Of a stretch of DNA of 64,000 nt, positions 27,511 to 37,683 are shown piece after piece. The notes under the pieces were generated by a model. It saw only the letters and a list, made by a program, of their open reading frames with translations. It searched no databases and had not been told where the DNA came from. Each line of letters begins with the position of its first letter. Position 1 is the stretch's first letter. Position numbers and translations under genes: made by a program. Location: the NCBI RefSeq assembly GCF_023016805.1, contig NZ_JALKCH010000009.1, forward strand, positions 62,001 to 126,000, in the 5' to 3' direction. The DNA comes from Ancylobacter crimeensis. GTDB taxonomy: Bacteria; Pseudomonadota; Alphaproteobacteria; Rhizobiales; Xanthobacteraceae.

Positions 27511-28517
27511 CGCGCGATCTCCCCGAGGCTGAGGCGGAACATGCGCAGCACCGCCAGCACGAAGACGATACAGGCGAAGAGCAGGATCAGCGCATAGGCC
27601 GCCCCCTGCGGCCAGTTGAAGGCCTGGTAGAAGCGGTCATAGACGATGGGGGTGAACCACAGCGTACGCGGCCCTCCCAGCACCAGCGGGGCCGCGAGCG
27701 CGCCGGCGCTGAGCATGAAGACCAGCGTGCAGCCCGAGGCGATGCCCGGCTTGGCATGGGGCATCACCACGAAGGCATGGATGTGCCACCAGGGCGCACC
27801 GAGATCCCGCGCGGCCTCGATCTGATTCCTGTCGAGGCTTTCGATCGCATTGTAGAGCGGGAAGATCATCATCAACAGGTAGGCATAGCTGAGGCCCATA
27901 TAGAGGCCGACATCGTTGCCGAGAAAGTCGATCGGCGCGTCCAGCAGTCCCCCGCCCATGAGCAGCTTGTTCACGACGCCGCCCGAAGACAGCAGCACCC
28001 GGAAAGCGAAGGCGCGCAGGATCTCGTTGACCCAGTAGGGAATGATGAGCAGCAGAAGCAGCACCCGCAGCCGCGCCACCGGAGCCGATTGCGCCATGTG
28101 GAAGGCGAGCGGGTAGCAGATCGCAAGGTTGAGCAGGGTGATGAGGATGCTCACGCCGATGGAGAGGAAGAAGGCCTTGATGTGCAGCCAGTTCCAGTTG
28201 GCGGTCGATGTGGTCGAGCCGAACAGGAAGTAGCGGTAATTCTCCAGCGTGAAGATATCCTTCGGACCGCCCATCTGCGAGGGCGGCAGCTTCGGCCGGA
28301 AGGACAGGTCCACCATCGCGAGCTGGGGCAGCACGATGATGAAGAACGCCCAGAAGCCCACGGCCACTGCGAGATAGAGGCCCACGGCGACGCCGTTGCG
28401 CTGAAAGAAGCCGGGTCCCGCTATGGCGCCCTTGCGTCGCTCCAGTCGGCTCAGCAGGATGAGGATGAGGGCCGCCAGCAGCGGCAGGGCGACAACGAGG
28501 GTGAGTCCGCCGCTCAT
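27507..28517 (-). CDS. ABC importer permease, PotB-like
   Basis: A 336-residue permease with hydrophobic helices. Its coupling loop is IEAARDLGAPWWHIHAFVVMPHAKPGI, and its long first periplasmic loop is LENYRYFLFGSTTSTANWNW, as in PotB/YdcU permeases. It pairs with the PotC-like protein to make the transport channel. Both ends overlap neighbours as ATGA (28514-28517 and 27507-27510), so it is translationally coupled. Confidence 0.9.
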   Translation of the reverse strand: MSGGLTLVVALPLLAALILILLSRLERRKGAIAGPGFFQRNGVAVGLYLAVAVGFWAFFIIVLPQLAMVDLSFRPKLPPSQMGGPKDIFTLENYRYFLFGSTTSTANWNWLHIKAFFLSIGVSILITLLNLAICYPLAFHMAQSAPVARLRVLLLLLIIPYWVNEILRAFAFRVLLSSGGVVNKLLMGGGLLDAPIDFLGNDVGLYMGLSYAYLLMMIFPLYNAIESLDRNQIEAARDLGAPWWHIHAFVVMPHAKPGIASGCTLVFMLSAGALAAPLVLGGPRTLWFTPIVYDRFYQAFNWPQGAAYALILLFACIVFVLAVLRMFRLSLGEIAR

Positions 28518-29590
28518 GAGCGCTCCGGGCGCGCGAGGAGCAGCCCGTCCTGCGGTTCGAACCCCACCTTCAGCATGTCGCCCGGCTGCGGCAGGATGCC
28601 GGCCGCGCCGCCGCCCAATGACAGGGTGATCTTCTGCCCGGTGCGAACCCGCATGGTCACATGGGTGATGCTGCCCTCATAGGTGACGTCCAGTGCCTCG
28701 CCCTCGAAACCGGACGGAGGATCCCCGCCGAGCTTCAGAGCCTCGGGCCGCACGAATATGAGCGCCTCGTCGCCGGCGGGCAGGCCCACGGGATTGCGCC
28801 CCGTCAGCGGCCCGATCGGCGTATCGAGCGTCGCCGTGCCGTTCGCGGCCTGCGTGATACGCCCGCGAATGGCATTGTTCTCGCCGACGAAGGACGCCAC
28901 GAAGGGCGTGCGCGGTTCGGCATAGACCGAGCGGCCATTGCCGACCTGCTCGATCACGCCGGCATTCATCACCGCGATGCGATCCGACATGGTCAGGGCC
29001 TCGCCCTGGTCATGCGTGATATAGATGAAGGTGATGCCGACCCGCTTCTGGATGGCCCGCAGCTCGGCCCGCATGTGCTGGCGCAGCTTCAGGTCGAGCG
29101 CGGAGAGCGGCTCGTCGAGCAGCAGTACCGAGGGTTCGACCGCAAGCGCGCGGGCTATGGCGACACGCTGCCTCTGTCCGCCGGACAGCTCGGACACCAG
29201 CTTGTGGCCGTGCTCGGGCAAGGCGATCTGGATGAGAAGGTTCTTGACCTTCTCATCGCGCTCGTGCCGCGGCACGCCGCGCACCCTGAGACCGTAGCCG
29301 ATGTTCTCGGCCACCGTCATCATGGGGAACAGAGCGAGGTTCTGGAAGATCAGTGCGGTCGGACGCTTGTTCGGGCCGATTCCCTTCATGTCCCGCCCGC
29401 CAATGCGCACCGTGCCCCGGGTAGGTTCGATGAAGGCGGAGATGGTCCGCAGGAGTGTGGTCTTGCCGCAACCGGAAGGGCCGAGGAAGCTGAAGAACTC
29501 CCCAGGCTCGATGGTCAGGTTGGCATCACGCACCGCGACGAAATCACCGAACGTGACATTCACGCCTTCGAGCTCGACGGCTGCCGCCAT
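28514..29590 (-). CDS. ABC importer ATP-binding protein, PotA-like
   Basis: A 358-residue ATPase with Walker A GPSGCGKTT (residues 37-45), signature LSGGQRQRVAIARAL, Walker B VLLLDEPLSALD and switch His in ITHDQGEALTMSDR. The C-terminal TOBE domain (about residues 270-355) is as in PotA/UgpC. ATG 29590 has GGAGATC upstream. Substrate specificity, probably a polyamine or related amine, is judged from the whole operon rather than this subunit. Confidence 0.92.
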   Translation of the reverse strand: MAAAVELEGVNVTFGDFVAVRDANLTIEPGEFFSFLGPSGCGKTTLLRTISAFIEPTRGTVRIGGRDMKGIGPNKRPTALIFQNLALFPMMTVAENIGYGLRVRGVPRHERDEKVKNLLIQIALPEHGHKLVSELSGGQRQRVAIARALAVEPSVLLLDEPLSALDLKLRQHMRAELRAIQKRVGITFIYITHDQGEALTMSDRIAVMNAGVIEQVGNGRSVYAEPRTPFVASFVGENNAIRGRITQAANGTATLDTPIGPLTGRNPVGLPAGDEALIFVRPEALKLGGDPPSGFEGEALDVTYEGSITHVTMRVRTGQKITLSLGGGAAGILPQPGDMLKVGFEPQDGLLLARPERS

Positions 29591-29623
29591 GGGATCTCCG
29601 GTTCATCTCTGTGCAGGATGGAG

Positions 29624-29646
29624 GTGCCGCCGCGTCGCGGCGGCAC
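29624..29646 (-). other. perfect hairpin between the binding-protein and ATPase genes
   Basis: gtgccgccgc-gtc-gcggcggcac forms a perfect 10-base stem with a 3-base loop in the 98-base spacer after the binding-protein gene. There is no T-run on the minus strand, so it is more likely a 3'-end stabiliser or partial block than a full terminator. Such elements keep periplasmic binding proteins more abundant than the membrane subunits. Confidence 0.55.
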
Positions 29647-29688
29647 CGGAAGGCGGATCACGCAGCTACCGCACAGGCGGCTGCCGCC

Positions 29689-30861
29689 TCACGCCGCCTT
29701 GAACTTCTCGGCGTACTGGGTACGCAGTTCGGCGTACCAGGACGGCTCCGGCGGCCGGCTCCACAGCTTGGACAGGGCGTCTTCGGGGTACGCCTCGGCG
29801 AAGTTCTTCTTGGCGACGTCGGAGAGGAACGCGTCGGCGCCCTTCACCACAGGATTGTAACCCGAGCCATCGGCAACCAAGGCGGAGACCTCCGGCGAGT
29901 GGATGTAGTTCAGCCACTCATAGGCCTGGTCGATATTCGCCGCGCCCTTCGACATCGCCCAGCCGTCGATCCAGGTGATCGCACCTTCCTGCGGTGCCAT
30001 GAAGGTGACGGGCTTGCCCTGCTTCTTCAGCGAGAGAGGCGGCCCGTCCCAGGTCTGGCCGATGGCGCAACCATTCTCCATGAAGCCGGACTTGGTGTTG
30101 TCGGCAGAGTCCCAGAACTGCTTCACCTGGGCCTTGTTGGCGATCGCATAGGCGAGGATGACGTCGTAGATCTTCTTCATCGTGTCCTCGTCCTTGAATG
30201 CATCGAGCATCCGGTTCGAGGGCAGCTTGCCGGTGTGGTCCATCCACAGGCCGATGCCGAGCAGCAGCGAATGCGGGCGCCCCTGCATCTTGCCCTTGAA
30301 CGGTTCGCTCCAGAGCGTGCCGTAGCTGAGGTCCTTATAGGCAAGCGTCGCCTGGTCGGTGCGCCAGGAGATGGCCTCCGAGCCCCAGCAATGCGGCACA
30401 TGGTAGAGCTTGCCATCCCAGGTCCACACGCTGGTGGAGCCCTCCAGCATCGCGGGGAGCAGATTGTCCAGCTTCAGCCTGGAGGTATCGAGGGGCTGGA
30501 GGACATCCAGTTCCTTGAATTGCGGGGCACGGTCGCGGGTCGGCTCGCACAGATCGAAGCCCTCGCCACCGGTCGCCTGCAGCTTGTTGATCTGCTCCTC
30601 ATTCTGCGAAAACGGCGTGGTCTTCACCTTGATCCCGGTCTTCTTCTCGAAATTCGGGATGACCGGATTGGGCAGCTCATCGTCCCAGTTCAGCAGGCTG
30701 AGCTCGCCCGAGGAAGAGAATGCGTCGCGCACGATCCAGGGCCCGGTCGCGGCGACCGTGCCGGCGGCAAGCGCACCCTTGAACAGCGTACGGCGGGTGA
30801 AGGCTCGGGCGGCGAGAAGGGTCTCGACGGTCGAGTTCGGGGCATCAGGCTTCTTCGTCAC
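29689..30861 (-). CDS. periplasmic polyamine-type substrate-binding protein, Tat-exported
   Basis: A 390-residue extracellular solute-binding protein of the PotD/PotF family. It begins with a twin-arginine signal (RRTLFKGALAAGTVAATG; Arg23-Arg24), unusual for PotD, which normally uses Sec. The mature part starts LSLLNWDDELPNPVIPNFEKKTGIKV and contains YHVPHCWGSEAISWRTDQ. GTG 30861 is the chosen start, with GAGGAGC 8 bases upstream. First gene of the importer operon. The Pot name is by family only; spermidine, putrescine and other amines are all possible. Confidence 0.88.
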   Translation of the reverse strand: MTKKPDAPNSTVETLLAARAFTRRTLFKGALAAGTVAATGPWIVRDAFSSSGELSLLNWDDELPNPVIPNFEKKTGIKVKTTPFSQNEEQINKLQATGGEGFDLCEPTRDRAPQFKELDVLQPLDTSRLKLDNLLPAMLEGSTSVWTWDGKLYHVPHCWGSEAISWRTDQATLAYKDLSYGTLWSEPFKGKMQGRPHSLLLGIGLWMDHTGKLPSNRMLDAFKDEDTMKKIYDVILAYAIANKAQVKQFWDSADNTKSGFMENGCAIGQTWDGPPLSLKKQGKPVTFMAPQEGAITWIDGWAMSKGAANIDQAYEWLNYIHSPEVSALVADGSGYNPVVKGADAFLSDVAKKNFAEAYPEDALSKLWSRPPEPSWYAELRTQYAEKFKAA

Positions 30862-31136
30862 GACACGGCTCCTCGGATGGCCCGCACCGGCGGGATCGAG
30901 GTTGTCGAGCACGAAGCATGCCACCGCCGCCAAAACGGCCCGGCACGGGAGCGGTGGAAAGCAGCGTGGCCCGGCGCGTCCGGTTCGACCACTCACGACG
31001 TAACGGCACGCAGGACGCGGAGCCCCACGGCCGCTGCCGTTTTCATCAGGTGCGGCCTCTCGCGCCCAAGATTCGGGCGCGTTTTCCGTTCGGTCTGCGT
31101 GGCACACGAAACCTCGGGCGTTTCGCTCCGTCGCTA

Positions 31137-32300
31137 TCAGCTCCGCGCGACCACCAGATCGTCGCGGTGCACCATGGCAGCGCGCCCCTCGAAGCCGGTG
31201 ATGGTTGCAATTTCGTCCGAGGAGCGTCCGCGCAGGCGTTCGGCATAGTCATGATCATAGGCGACGAGGCCGCGCCCTACCTCGCCTCCGTCCGGGCCGC
31301 GCAGAATCACCGCGTCGCCACGCTGGAAATGCCCCTCGACGCGCGTGACTCCCGCCGGCAGAAGCGAGCTGCCGCGCCTGAGCGCCGCGACCGCGCCGGC
31401 GTCGAGATGCAGCGTGCCGTGGGGCTCCAGCGCGCCGGCGATCCAGCGCTTGCGCGAGGCAATGGGATTGGCCGGCGCGAGAAACCAGGTGCAGCGTGCG
31501 TCCTGCTCGATGGCGCGGATCGGGTTCTTCACCTTGCCCGAGGCGATCACCATGTGGGCGCCCGCCGTGGTGGCGATCTTTCCGGCCTCGATCTTGGTCT
31601 TCATGCCCCCACGTGAAAGCTCGGTGCCGGCCCCTCCGGCCATCGCCTCGATCTCGGCCGTGATGCGCGGCACGATCGGGATGAGAGCAGCATTGGGGTC
31701 GTCATTGGGCGGGGCGGTATAAAGGCCATCAATGTCGGAGAGCAGCACGAGGAGATCAGCACTCGCCATGCCGGCCACGCGCGCCGCGAGGCGGTCATTG
31801 TCGCCGTAGCGGATTTCGGCGGTCGCGACGGTGTCGTTCTCGTTGATGACGGGCACCGCCTTCAGCTCAAGCAGCTTGCCGATGGTGGAGCGGGCGTTGA
31901 GATAGCGACGGCGTTCCTCGGTATCGCCCAGCGTCACCAGGATCTGGCCGGCGGTCAGTCCTTCATGGGCCAGCGCCTCCGACCACGCCCGCGCCAGCGC
32001 GATCTGCCCCACGGCGGCGGCGGCCTGGCTTTCTTCCAGCTTGAGCGGACGACGGGGCAGTTTCAGCACGTTCCGGCCAAGCGCGATCGCGCCCGAGGAG
32101 ACCACCAGAACCTCCTTGCCCTCGCGATGCAGCGCGCCGATGTCCTCCGCCAGCGCGGCAAGCCACGCGTGTCGAAGGCGGCCGCGTGCGGAATCCACCA
32201 GCAACGCCGACCCAACCTTCACCACGATCCGGCGGAAGGCGGAGATGTGCGGGGAGGCATCGGGGGTGGACAGGGGGGAAGCAGACGGGAAGGCGGACAT
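31137..32300 (-). CDS. proB: glutamate 5-kinase
   Basis: A 387-residue enzyme for the first step of proline synthesis (glutamate to gamma-glutamyl phosphate). The amino-acid kinase domain has [54 protein letters not shown] and [10 protein letters not shown]. The C-terminal PUA domain (about residues 290-387) includes [16 protein letters not shown] 32300 gives the family length. It lies downstream of obgE on the same strand, the common alphaproteobacterial order (obgE-proB), here without proA in view. Confidence 0.95.
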   Translation of the reverse strand: MSAFPSASPLSTPDASPHISAFRRIVVKVGSALLVDSARGRLRHAWLAALAEDIGALHREGKEVLVVSSGAIALGRNVLKLPRRPLKLEESQAAAAVGQIALARAWSEALAHEGLTAGQILVTLGDTEERRRYLNARSTIGKLLELKAVPVINENDTVATAEIRYGDNDRLAARVAGMASADLLVLLSDIDGLYTAPPNDDPNAALIPIVPRITAEIEAMAGGAGTELSRGGMKTKIEAGKIATTAGAHMVIASGKVKNPIRAIEQDARCTWFLAPANPIASRKRWIAGALEPHGTLHLDAGAVAALRRGSSLLPAGVTRVEGHFQRGDAVILRGPDGGEVGRGLVAYDHDYAERLRGRSSDEIATITGFEGRAAMVHRDDLVVARS

Positions 32301-32467
32301 GGCGATCGTCTCGGGCGGAGGCATTACAGCGTGGCGGCTTCATACGCCAAGGCGAGCCTGCCGTCTCCACCACTGCATCGTCGGGACATGAGGTGCTGCA
32401 TCGGTCGCACCCGCTGTGAGCGGCATCTGAGATCAGCGGGTCAGCCCGGCGTGACGGAGAAGCGCTG

Positions 32468-33553
<1,086 letters not shown>

Positions 33554-33569
33554 CTAGCAGAAGCGGCGC

Positions 33570-34220
33570 TCAATGCCGCGTGTCGATCTCGTAACGGATC
33601 GGGCGGGCGCTCGCGCTCCAGGCCCGGATCGACGCCCAGATACGCCGGTCGAGCCGGAACCGATCCACCGGAACCGAGGCGCCGATGGAACGGACGCGGG
33701 ACAGTCCCGCGCCGGTCCACTGGAAGCCGCACTTCTCGATCACCCTCCGCGATGCCGGATTGACGACTCGCGCCGACGCCACCAACGCCTCCAGCCCCAG
33801 GTCGCCGAAGGCATAGTCGATGAGGGCACGCACCGCCTCGGTCGCGATACCGCGATCCCAATAGGGCTCGCCGAGCCAGTAGCCGATCTCCGGCGCCATG
33901 TCCTCGCGCCGGATGAAACCGCACATGCCGACCGGGATCGGCGGCCCGATCGGGTTGCTGCCATCGGTCTTGAGGAAGATGGCGAAGGTCACGCAGTCGC
34001 GGCCCTGCGGCAGGTTCGCGATAAAGGCCGCGGCATCCGCCATGCCATAGGGATGGGGAATATTGGCCGTCATCTCGGCAACCTTGCGGTTGTCCGCCAG
34101 CTCGGCGATCCAGGCCATGTCCTCGATGCGCGGGGCGCGGAGCACGAGCCGGGGCGTTTCGAGGACGGGGATACAGCTCTCTGCGAGGACCGACCCGGGG
34201 GTCGCTTCGACGATGGTCAT
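33570..34220 (-). CDS. GNAT family N-acetyltransferase (RimJ/RimL-like)
   Basis: A 216-residue acetyltransferase with the RimJ/RimL-type pattern: ETPRLVLRAPRIEDM at the start, GMCGFIRREDMAPEIGYWL, then the acetyl-CoA motif WDRGIATEAVRALIDYAF and VNPASRRVIEKCGFQ. It may modify a protein N-terminus or a small molecule; the target is unknown. ATG 34220 has CAGGAGC 7 bases upstream. It sits between rpmA and obgE, a position often filled by a GNAT gene in related bacteria. Confidence 0.9.
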   Translation of the reverse strand: MTIVEATPGSVLAESCIPVLETPRLVLRAPRIEDMAWIAELADNRKVAEMTANIPHPYGMADAAAFIANLPQGRDCVTFAIFLKTDGSNPIGPPIPVGMCGFIRREDMAPEIGYWLGEPYWDRGIATEAVRALIDYAFGDLGLEALVASARVVNPASRRVIEKCGFQWTGAGLSRVRSIGASVPVDRFRLDRRIWASIRAWSASARPIRYEIDTRH

Positions 34221-34263
34221 GGCGGGCTCCTGTTGCCTGGGATCAGGGTGCTTGGAACGAAGA

Positions 34264-34290
34264 CGGGGAGGCGATCGCCTCGCCTCCCCG
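34264..34290 (-). terminator. probable terminator of rplU-rpmA
   Basis: A perfect 11-base stem cggggaggcga/tcgcctccccg with a 5-base loop lies between rpmA and the GNAT gene. It is followed on the minus strand by TCTTCGTT, a weak T tract. A second hairpin (ccaccggt/accggtgg, 34325-34348) stands between it and rpmA. Confidence 0.5.
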
Positions 34291-34368
34291 GAGCTCACAT
34301 GCACCTGGATTCAGGACCAGGGCTCCACCGGTTTGACGAGACCGGTGGGACCCTTGGATCTCACCGTC

Positions 34369-34638
34369 TTATTCAGCGGCCTCAGCGGCCGGAACTACGA
34401 ACACATAGGTGCGGTCGTTGGATTTGTTGCGGAATTCGACACGGCCTTCGGAAAGGGCGAAAAGGGTATGGTCTTTGCCCATGCCCACATTGGTACCGGC
34501 GTGCCAGCGCGTACCGCGCTGACGCACGATAATGTTGCCGGCGATCACAGCTTCGCCGCCGAACTTCTTCACGCCAAGACGACGACCGGCCGAGTCGCGA
34601 CCGTTGCGGGAGGAACCGCCTGCTTTCTTATGAGCCAT
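34369..34638 (-). CDS. rpmA: 50S ribosomal protein L27
   Basis: The 89-residue sequence starts [20 protein letters not shown] and contains LGVKKFGGE and RGTRWHAG. It is full length with no extended N-terminal cleavage sequence. It is the second gene after rplU, in the conserved rplU-rpmA pair. Confidence 0.98.
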   Translation of the reverse strand: MAHKKAGGSSRNGRDSAGRRLGVKKFGGEAVIAGNIIVRQRGTRWHAGTNVGMGKDHTLFALSEGRVEFRNKSNDRTYVFVVPAAEAAE

Positions 34639-34668
34639 TGTGCTCTCCTATTTCTTCGCGTGGCGGTC

Positions 34669-34977
34669 TCAGGCGCCGGTGATCGAGGTGATGCGGACCA
34701 CGGTGAAGTCCTGCCGGTGACCGATCTTGCGGCGGGAATTCTGCCGCCGGCGCTTCTTGAAGGCAATGATCTTGCCGCCACGGGTGTGTTCGACGACCTC
34801 GGCGGAGACAGTGGCACCCTCGACCAGTGGAGCGCCGACCTTCGGGGCATCGCCGCCGAGCATCAGCACAGGGAAGGAGACCGTCTCACCCGCCGCGGCT
34901 TCGATCTTGCCGAGCGTGATGACTTCATCGGCGGCGACGCGATACTGCTTGCCGCCAGACTTTATGACCGCGAACAT
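34669..34977 (-). CDS. rplU: 50S ribosomal protein L21
   Basis: The 102-residue sequence begins MFAVIKSGGKQYRVAADEVI and ends KIGHRQDFTVVRITSI-TGA. It carries the RNA-binding block IIAFKKRRRQNSRRKIGHRQ. It has a strong promoter at 35094-35121 and a leader of about 110 bases that could hold an L21-type autoregulatory structure. Confidence 0.98.
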   Translation of the reverse strand: MFAVIKSGGKQYRVAADEVITLGKIEAAAGETVSFPVLMLGGDAPKVGAPLVEGATVSAEVVEHTRGGKIIAFKKRRRQNSRRKIGHRQDFTVVRITSITGA

Positions 34978-35093
34978 GTTCTGTCCTTTCGTTCGAGCCC
35001 GGCCTCTTCCGCATGCAGGAGACCTGCTGCGGCACGGACCGGCTTCTTTCGGTCGGTGGAAATATACGCGGGACCTTTCCCACGCAGGCTGCC

Positions 35094-35121
35094 CTTATAG
35101 CGAGGGAGCCCCGCCTGTCAA
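35094..35121 (-). promoter_or_regulatory. sigma70-type promoter of rplU
   Basis: The minus strand has TTGACA (35121-35116), a 16-base spacer and TATAAG (35099-35094), a near-consensus housekeeping promoter. Transcription would start near 35087, leaving a leader of about 110 bases before rplU. Confidence 0.7.
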
Positions 35122-35163
35122 CGAAAAGCCCGCCGGATCCTGCTCATATCGGTCGACGAACAT

Positions 35164-35188
35164 GAAACCCTGCTGCCCTTTGCGCGTT
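35164..35188 (+). promoter_or_regulatory. possible EcfG-like promoter of the CsbD gene
   Basis: GAAAC-N16-CGTT, one base from the EcfG consensus (GGAAC-N16/17-CGTT), ends 37 bases ahead of the CsbD-like start. CsbD-like genes are common stress-regulon members, which supports it. Confidence 0.35.
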
Positions 35189-35225
35189 CTACCCGGCGAA
35201 ACTCAAGCGCAGGAGCATCAGAGAG

Positions 35226-35549
35226 ATGGACAGGAACCGCATCACGGGCGCCGCGCGCCAGACCGTCGGCCGGCTGAAGGACGCGGCGGGCTATGTCACC
35301 AATGACAGCACGCTGCGCGCCGAGGGTCTCTATGACGAAGCCGTCGGCTATGGCACCCGGGTACTTGGCCAGGCCCGCGACCATGCGGCCGATCTCGCGG
35401 ACGACGCCTATGAGACCGGCCGGCAGCTCTACGGTCAGGGTATTCGCCAGTTGCAGCGCGGCGCCAAGGACCATCCGCTGGCGCTTGTCGTGGCGGCCGG
35501 CATCGCCGGCGCGGCCATCGCGTGGATGCTGTCCCAGCCCCGGCGCTGA
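35226..35549 (+). CDS. CsbD-like stress-response protein
   Basis: A 107-residue protein. The N-terminal half has the CsbD pattern MDRNRITGAARQTVGRLKDA followed by AGYVTNDSTLRAEG, and a hydrophobic C-terminal segment (about residues 82-100, LALVVAAGIAGAAIAWML) could anchor it in the membrane. The middle is alpha-helical and polar. Function of the family is not established, though members are stress-induced. It is followed by a strong terminator at 35590-35620. Confidence 0.8.
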   Translation: MDRNRITGAARQTVGRLKDAAGYVTNDSTLRAEGLYDEAVGYGTRVLGQARDHAADLADDAYETGRQLYGQGIRQLQRGAKDHPLALVVAAGIAGAAIAWMLSQPRR

Positions 35550-35589
35550 TAACGGTAGCGAGACGTCATATCTGACGGGCTCATGGGAT

Positions 35590-35620
35590 GCGGGCGTCTT
35601 CCGGCGCCCGCATCTTTTTT
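35590..35620 (+). terminator. rho-independent terminator after the CsbD gene
   Basis: A perfect 7-base stem gcgggcg/cgcccgc with an 8-base loop, followed by atctttttt. It lies 41 bases after the CsbD-like gene. Confidence 0.8.
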
Positions 35621-35740
35621 GCCGATCGGCGTTCTGGAAGATTGCCGGTGGATGCACGCCGATCGGGTCTTGTGCTCATCCCCCGCCTCGGCTATTGAGC
35701 GCCCCACTCCAAGGCGCGGCCCTGCCGCGACCTCGCGCGC

Positions 35741-35830
35741 GGAGGGGTGCCGGAGTGGTCGATCGGGACGGTCTCGAAAACCGTTGTGCGTGCAAGCGTA
35801 CCGTGGGTTCGAATCCCACCCCCTCCGCCA
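35741..35830 (+). tRNA. tRNA-Ser (anticodon CGA)
   Basis: A class II tRNA of 90 bases including CCA. The acceptor stem is ggagggg/cccctcc. The anticodon stem acggt/accgt encloses ctcgaaa, giving anticodon CGA for codon UCG. A long variable arm (ttgtgcgtgcaagcgta) and the T arm gtggg-ttcgaat-cccac follow. The large-protein cluster starts 98 bases beyond its 3' end. I found no second copy of its 3' end within the window. Confidence 0.95.
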
Positions 35831-35928
35831 ATCAATCAAGATATTGATATTATTGATCTTTGACTTCCGAACGGTACGTCGCAGCGGAAATCCGGAGCGA
35901 CGGCGTGGGTGCCGCGTGAAGGTTCGCT

Positions 35929-37683
35929 TCACGAGGGAGCAGGATCCAGCTGATCGAAACGCAAGCCGCCAGATCCTTCACCTTTGCCGATCTGACGGCG
36001 ATAGGCGGTCCACAACCAGGTTCCACCGTCGATCCACCGTGCCATGCGGCGATTGCGGGTCAGGCGCAGGCCTTCGCGCGGAATCTCCTCGTCGAACAGG
36101 AGCAGATCCGCGACCCCAGCCAAAATGTCGCCTTGCGCCGGATGCGAGATCTGGCTTCCGTCAGGCTCCAGGATCGCACCGCGTCGCAGGCGCTGAATCA
36201 TCTTGCCGTCGGCTCCGATCCGTTGGACGGGCAGCAAGGGAATCCAGTTTTCCGGCACGGTGGATGCCAGGCGATAGCGCAGCCCGCCGGTCGGGAGATC
36301 GGATGATGTGTCGGAGAGGTCCCCGGGACGGTGCATCGCCTGCTCCATGGGACTTTCGATGGACCGCTCCATGGCCCAGGCCATGTTGGCCATCTCGTCG
36401 CGCGCAAAGAAGACATCTTCCAGCATGGGCCCGTCGAGCAACCGGCCCGCTGTTGAAGGCAGGAAGAACAGGTTGCCATGCGGCAGCGGCGCAGGCTCCT
36501 CGCCGGGATAGCGGATGTGGTCGAGGCTCCACATCGACCACCCCGGTGCGGCAAGGCCGCTATCGCCGATCGGGCGGATCATCGTTCGCACGCCGAAGCT
36601 GTCTGTGATCACCAGGCTGTCAATGCGCGTCACGGACCCGATCGGCAGAGTGAGAGGCACGACGAACCAGTCATTGCCGAAGCTGCTCGCGTATTCGATC
36701 GCCATCAGTTGGGCGAGGTCGGTCGGTCCGACGGGCATCAGGCCATAGGCGAGCCCGGCTTCTTCCATCTCCCAGTAGCGAGGCGCGGGCGCGCCGCGAA
36801 ACGTCACCGGCGCGGGGACGGCCGTGTGTGTCTTTGCGACGAAACGGCGGTCCGGAAGCGAGCCGAGATTCACTTCGGCATTCAAATCGAAGCTGCACCA
36901 GTCGACCCGACCGTCGTCGATGCCCGATGCGGTGAGATTGATCTCGTCCATCGGATCGGCGGAGATACGGGCGGTCAGGGTCAGCGCATATTCCAGCCGG
37001 TCGGCGACCCATGTGTCCGCCGGATTGGCTGGCTGGGAACAGAAACCGTCATACCAGACGAGCCAGCCTGTCGCCGCCGTGATGACCTTGGCCCGATCAC
37101 CCGGCTCGATGCCCAGGGCGGCATCGGCGACGACCTGCTCGATCCCCGCACGGAAGGCGGCGGCCAGACGCCGCCCATCGGGTACCCGGCCTGCCATGAG
37201 CGCAATAAAGCGACGCGTCGGCTCATCCGATGCCACGCCGGTGGGTAGCTGAAGTGCGAAATGGGCGGTGACGATGTCGCGATAATCCCTGGATGTCGCC
37301 TGCGCGGCCAGCATGCGCAGGAAGTGTTGGCCCGCATCCGCCGAGAACGGCAGGAGGCGCAGGTCATCTGCAGCTTCAGCTCGCATCGGCCGGCGTTCGA
37401 TCAGGGCCTCGAGCGGTTGCGCCAACGGATCGAAGGCTGCCGCGGTAGCCTGCGTGTCGGCCGGCAGCGGGCCCGGCCATTGCCGGGTCAACGTCGCCGT
37501 CGTGGCGTCCATCGTGGCCAGAACCGGCGTGCCGCTGTCCTCGGCCTGGAACTCGCCCATCTGCCACTGCCGCGAGAGCAGCCACAGCGGATCAAGCAGC
37601 CGCGCCTTGAGACTGTTCGTCATCTGCGGATCACGGGCCTGCGGTTCGAGCCGGACCCAGCTTGTGATGGACGGATCGCTCAT
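35929..37683 (-). CDS. conserved protein of unknown function, last gene of giant-protein operon (584 aa)
   Basis: I do not recognise a characterised family. The N-terminus is WVRLEPQARDPQMTNSLKAR, then a Trp-rich block LLDPLWLLSRQWQMGEFQAE. The middle has DWFVVPLTLPIGSVTRIDSL and near the end TRNRRMARWIDGGTWLWTAY. There is no signal peptide or transmembrane segment. ATG 37683 overlaps the stop of the 1495-residue gene as ATGA; the longer open frame upstream does not look coding. Its place in the operon suggests it works with the other three proteins. Confidence 0.75.
   Translation of the reverse strand: MSDPSITSWVRLEPQARDPQMTNSLKARLLDPLWLLSRQWQMGEFQAEDSGTPVLATMDATTATLTRQWPGPLPADTQATAAAFDPLAQPLEALIERRPMRAEAADDLRLLPFSADAGQHFLRMLAAQATSRDYRDIVTAHFALQLPTGVASDEPTRRFIALMAGRVPDGRRLAAAFRAGIEQVVADAALGIEPGDRAKVITAATGWLVWYDGFCSQPANPADTWVADRLEYALTLTARISADPMDEINLTASGIDDGRVDWCSFDLNAEVNLGSLPDRRFVAKTHTAVPAPVTFRGAPAPRYWEMEEAGLAYGLMPVGPTDLAQLMAIEYASSFGNDWFVVPLTLPIGSVTRIDSLVITDSFGVRTMIRPIGDSGLAAPGWSMWSLDHIRYPGEEPAPLPHGNLFFLPSTAGRLLDGPMLEDVFFARDEMANMAWAMERSIESPMEQAMHRPGDLSDTSSDLPTGGLRYRLASTVPENWIPLLPVQRIGADGKMIQRLRRGAILEPDGSQISHPAQGDILAGVADLLLFDEEIPREGLRLTRNRRMARWIDGGTWLWTAYRRQIGKGEGSGGLRFDQLDPAPS

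Noticed and set aside
34325-34348. Hairpin ccaccggt/accggtgg as the rpmA terminator
   Set aside because: No T-run follows on the minus strand; the stronger 34264-34290 hairpin is a better candidate.
35831-35928. Att repeat after tRNA-Ser
   Set aside because: I looked for a second copy of the tRNA-Ser 3' end in the window and found none; the AT-rich stretch here is not enough to claim an attachment site.
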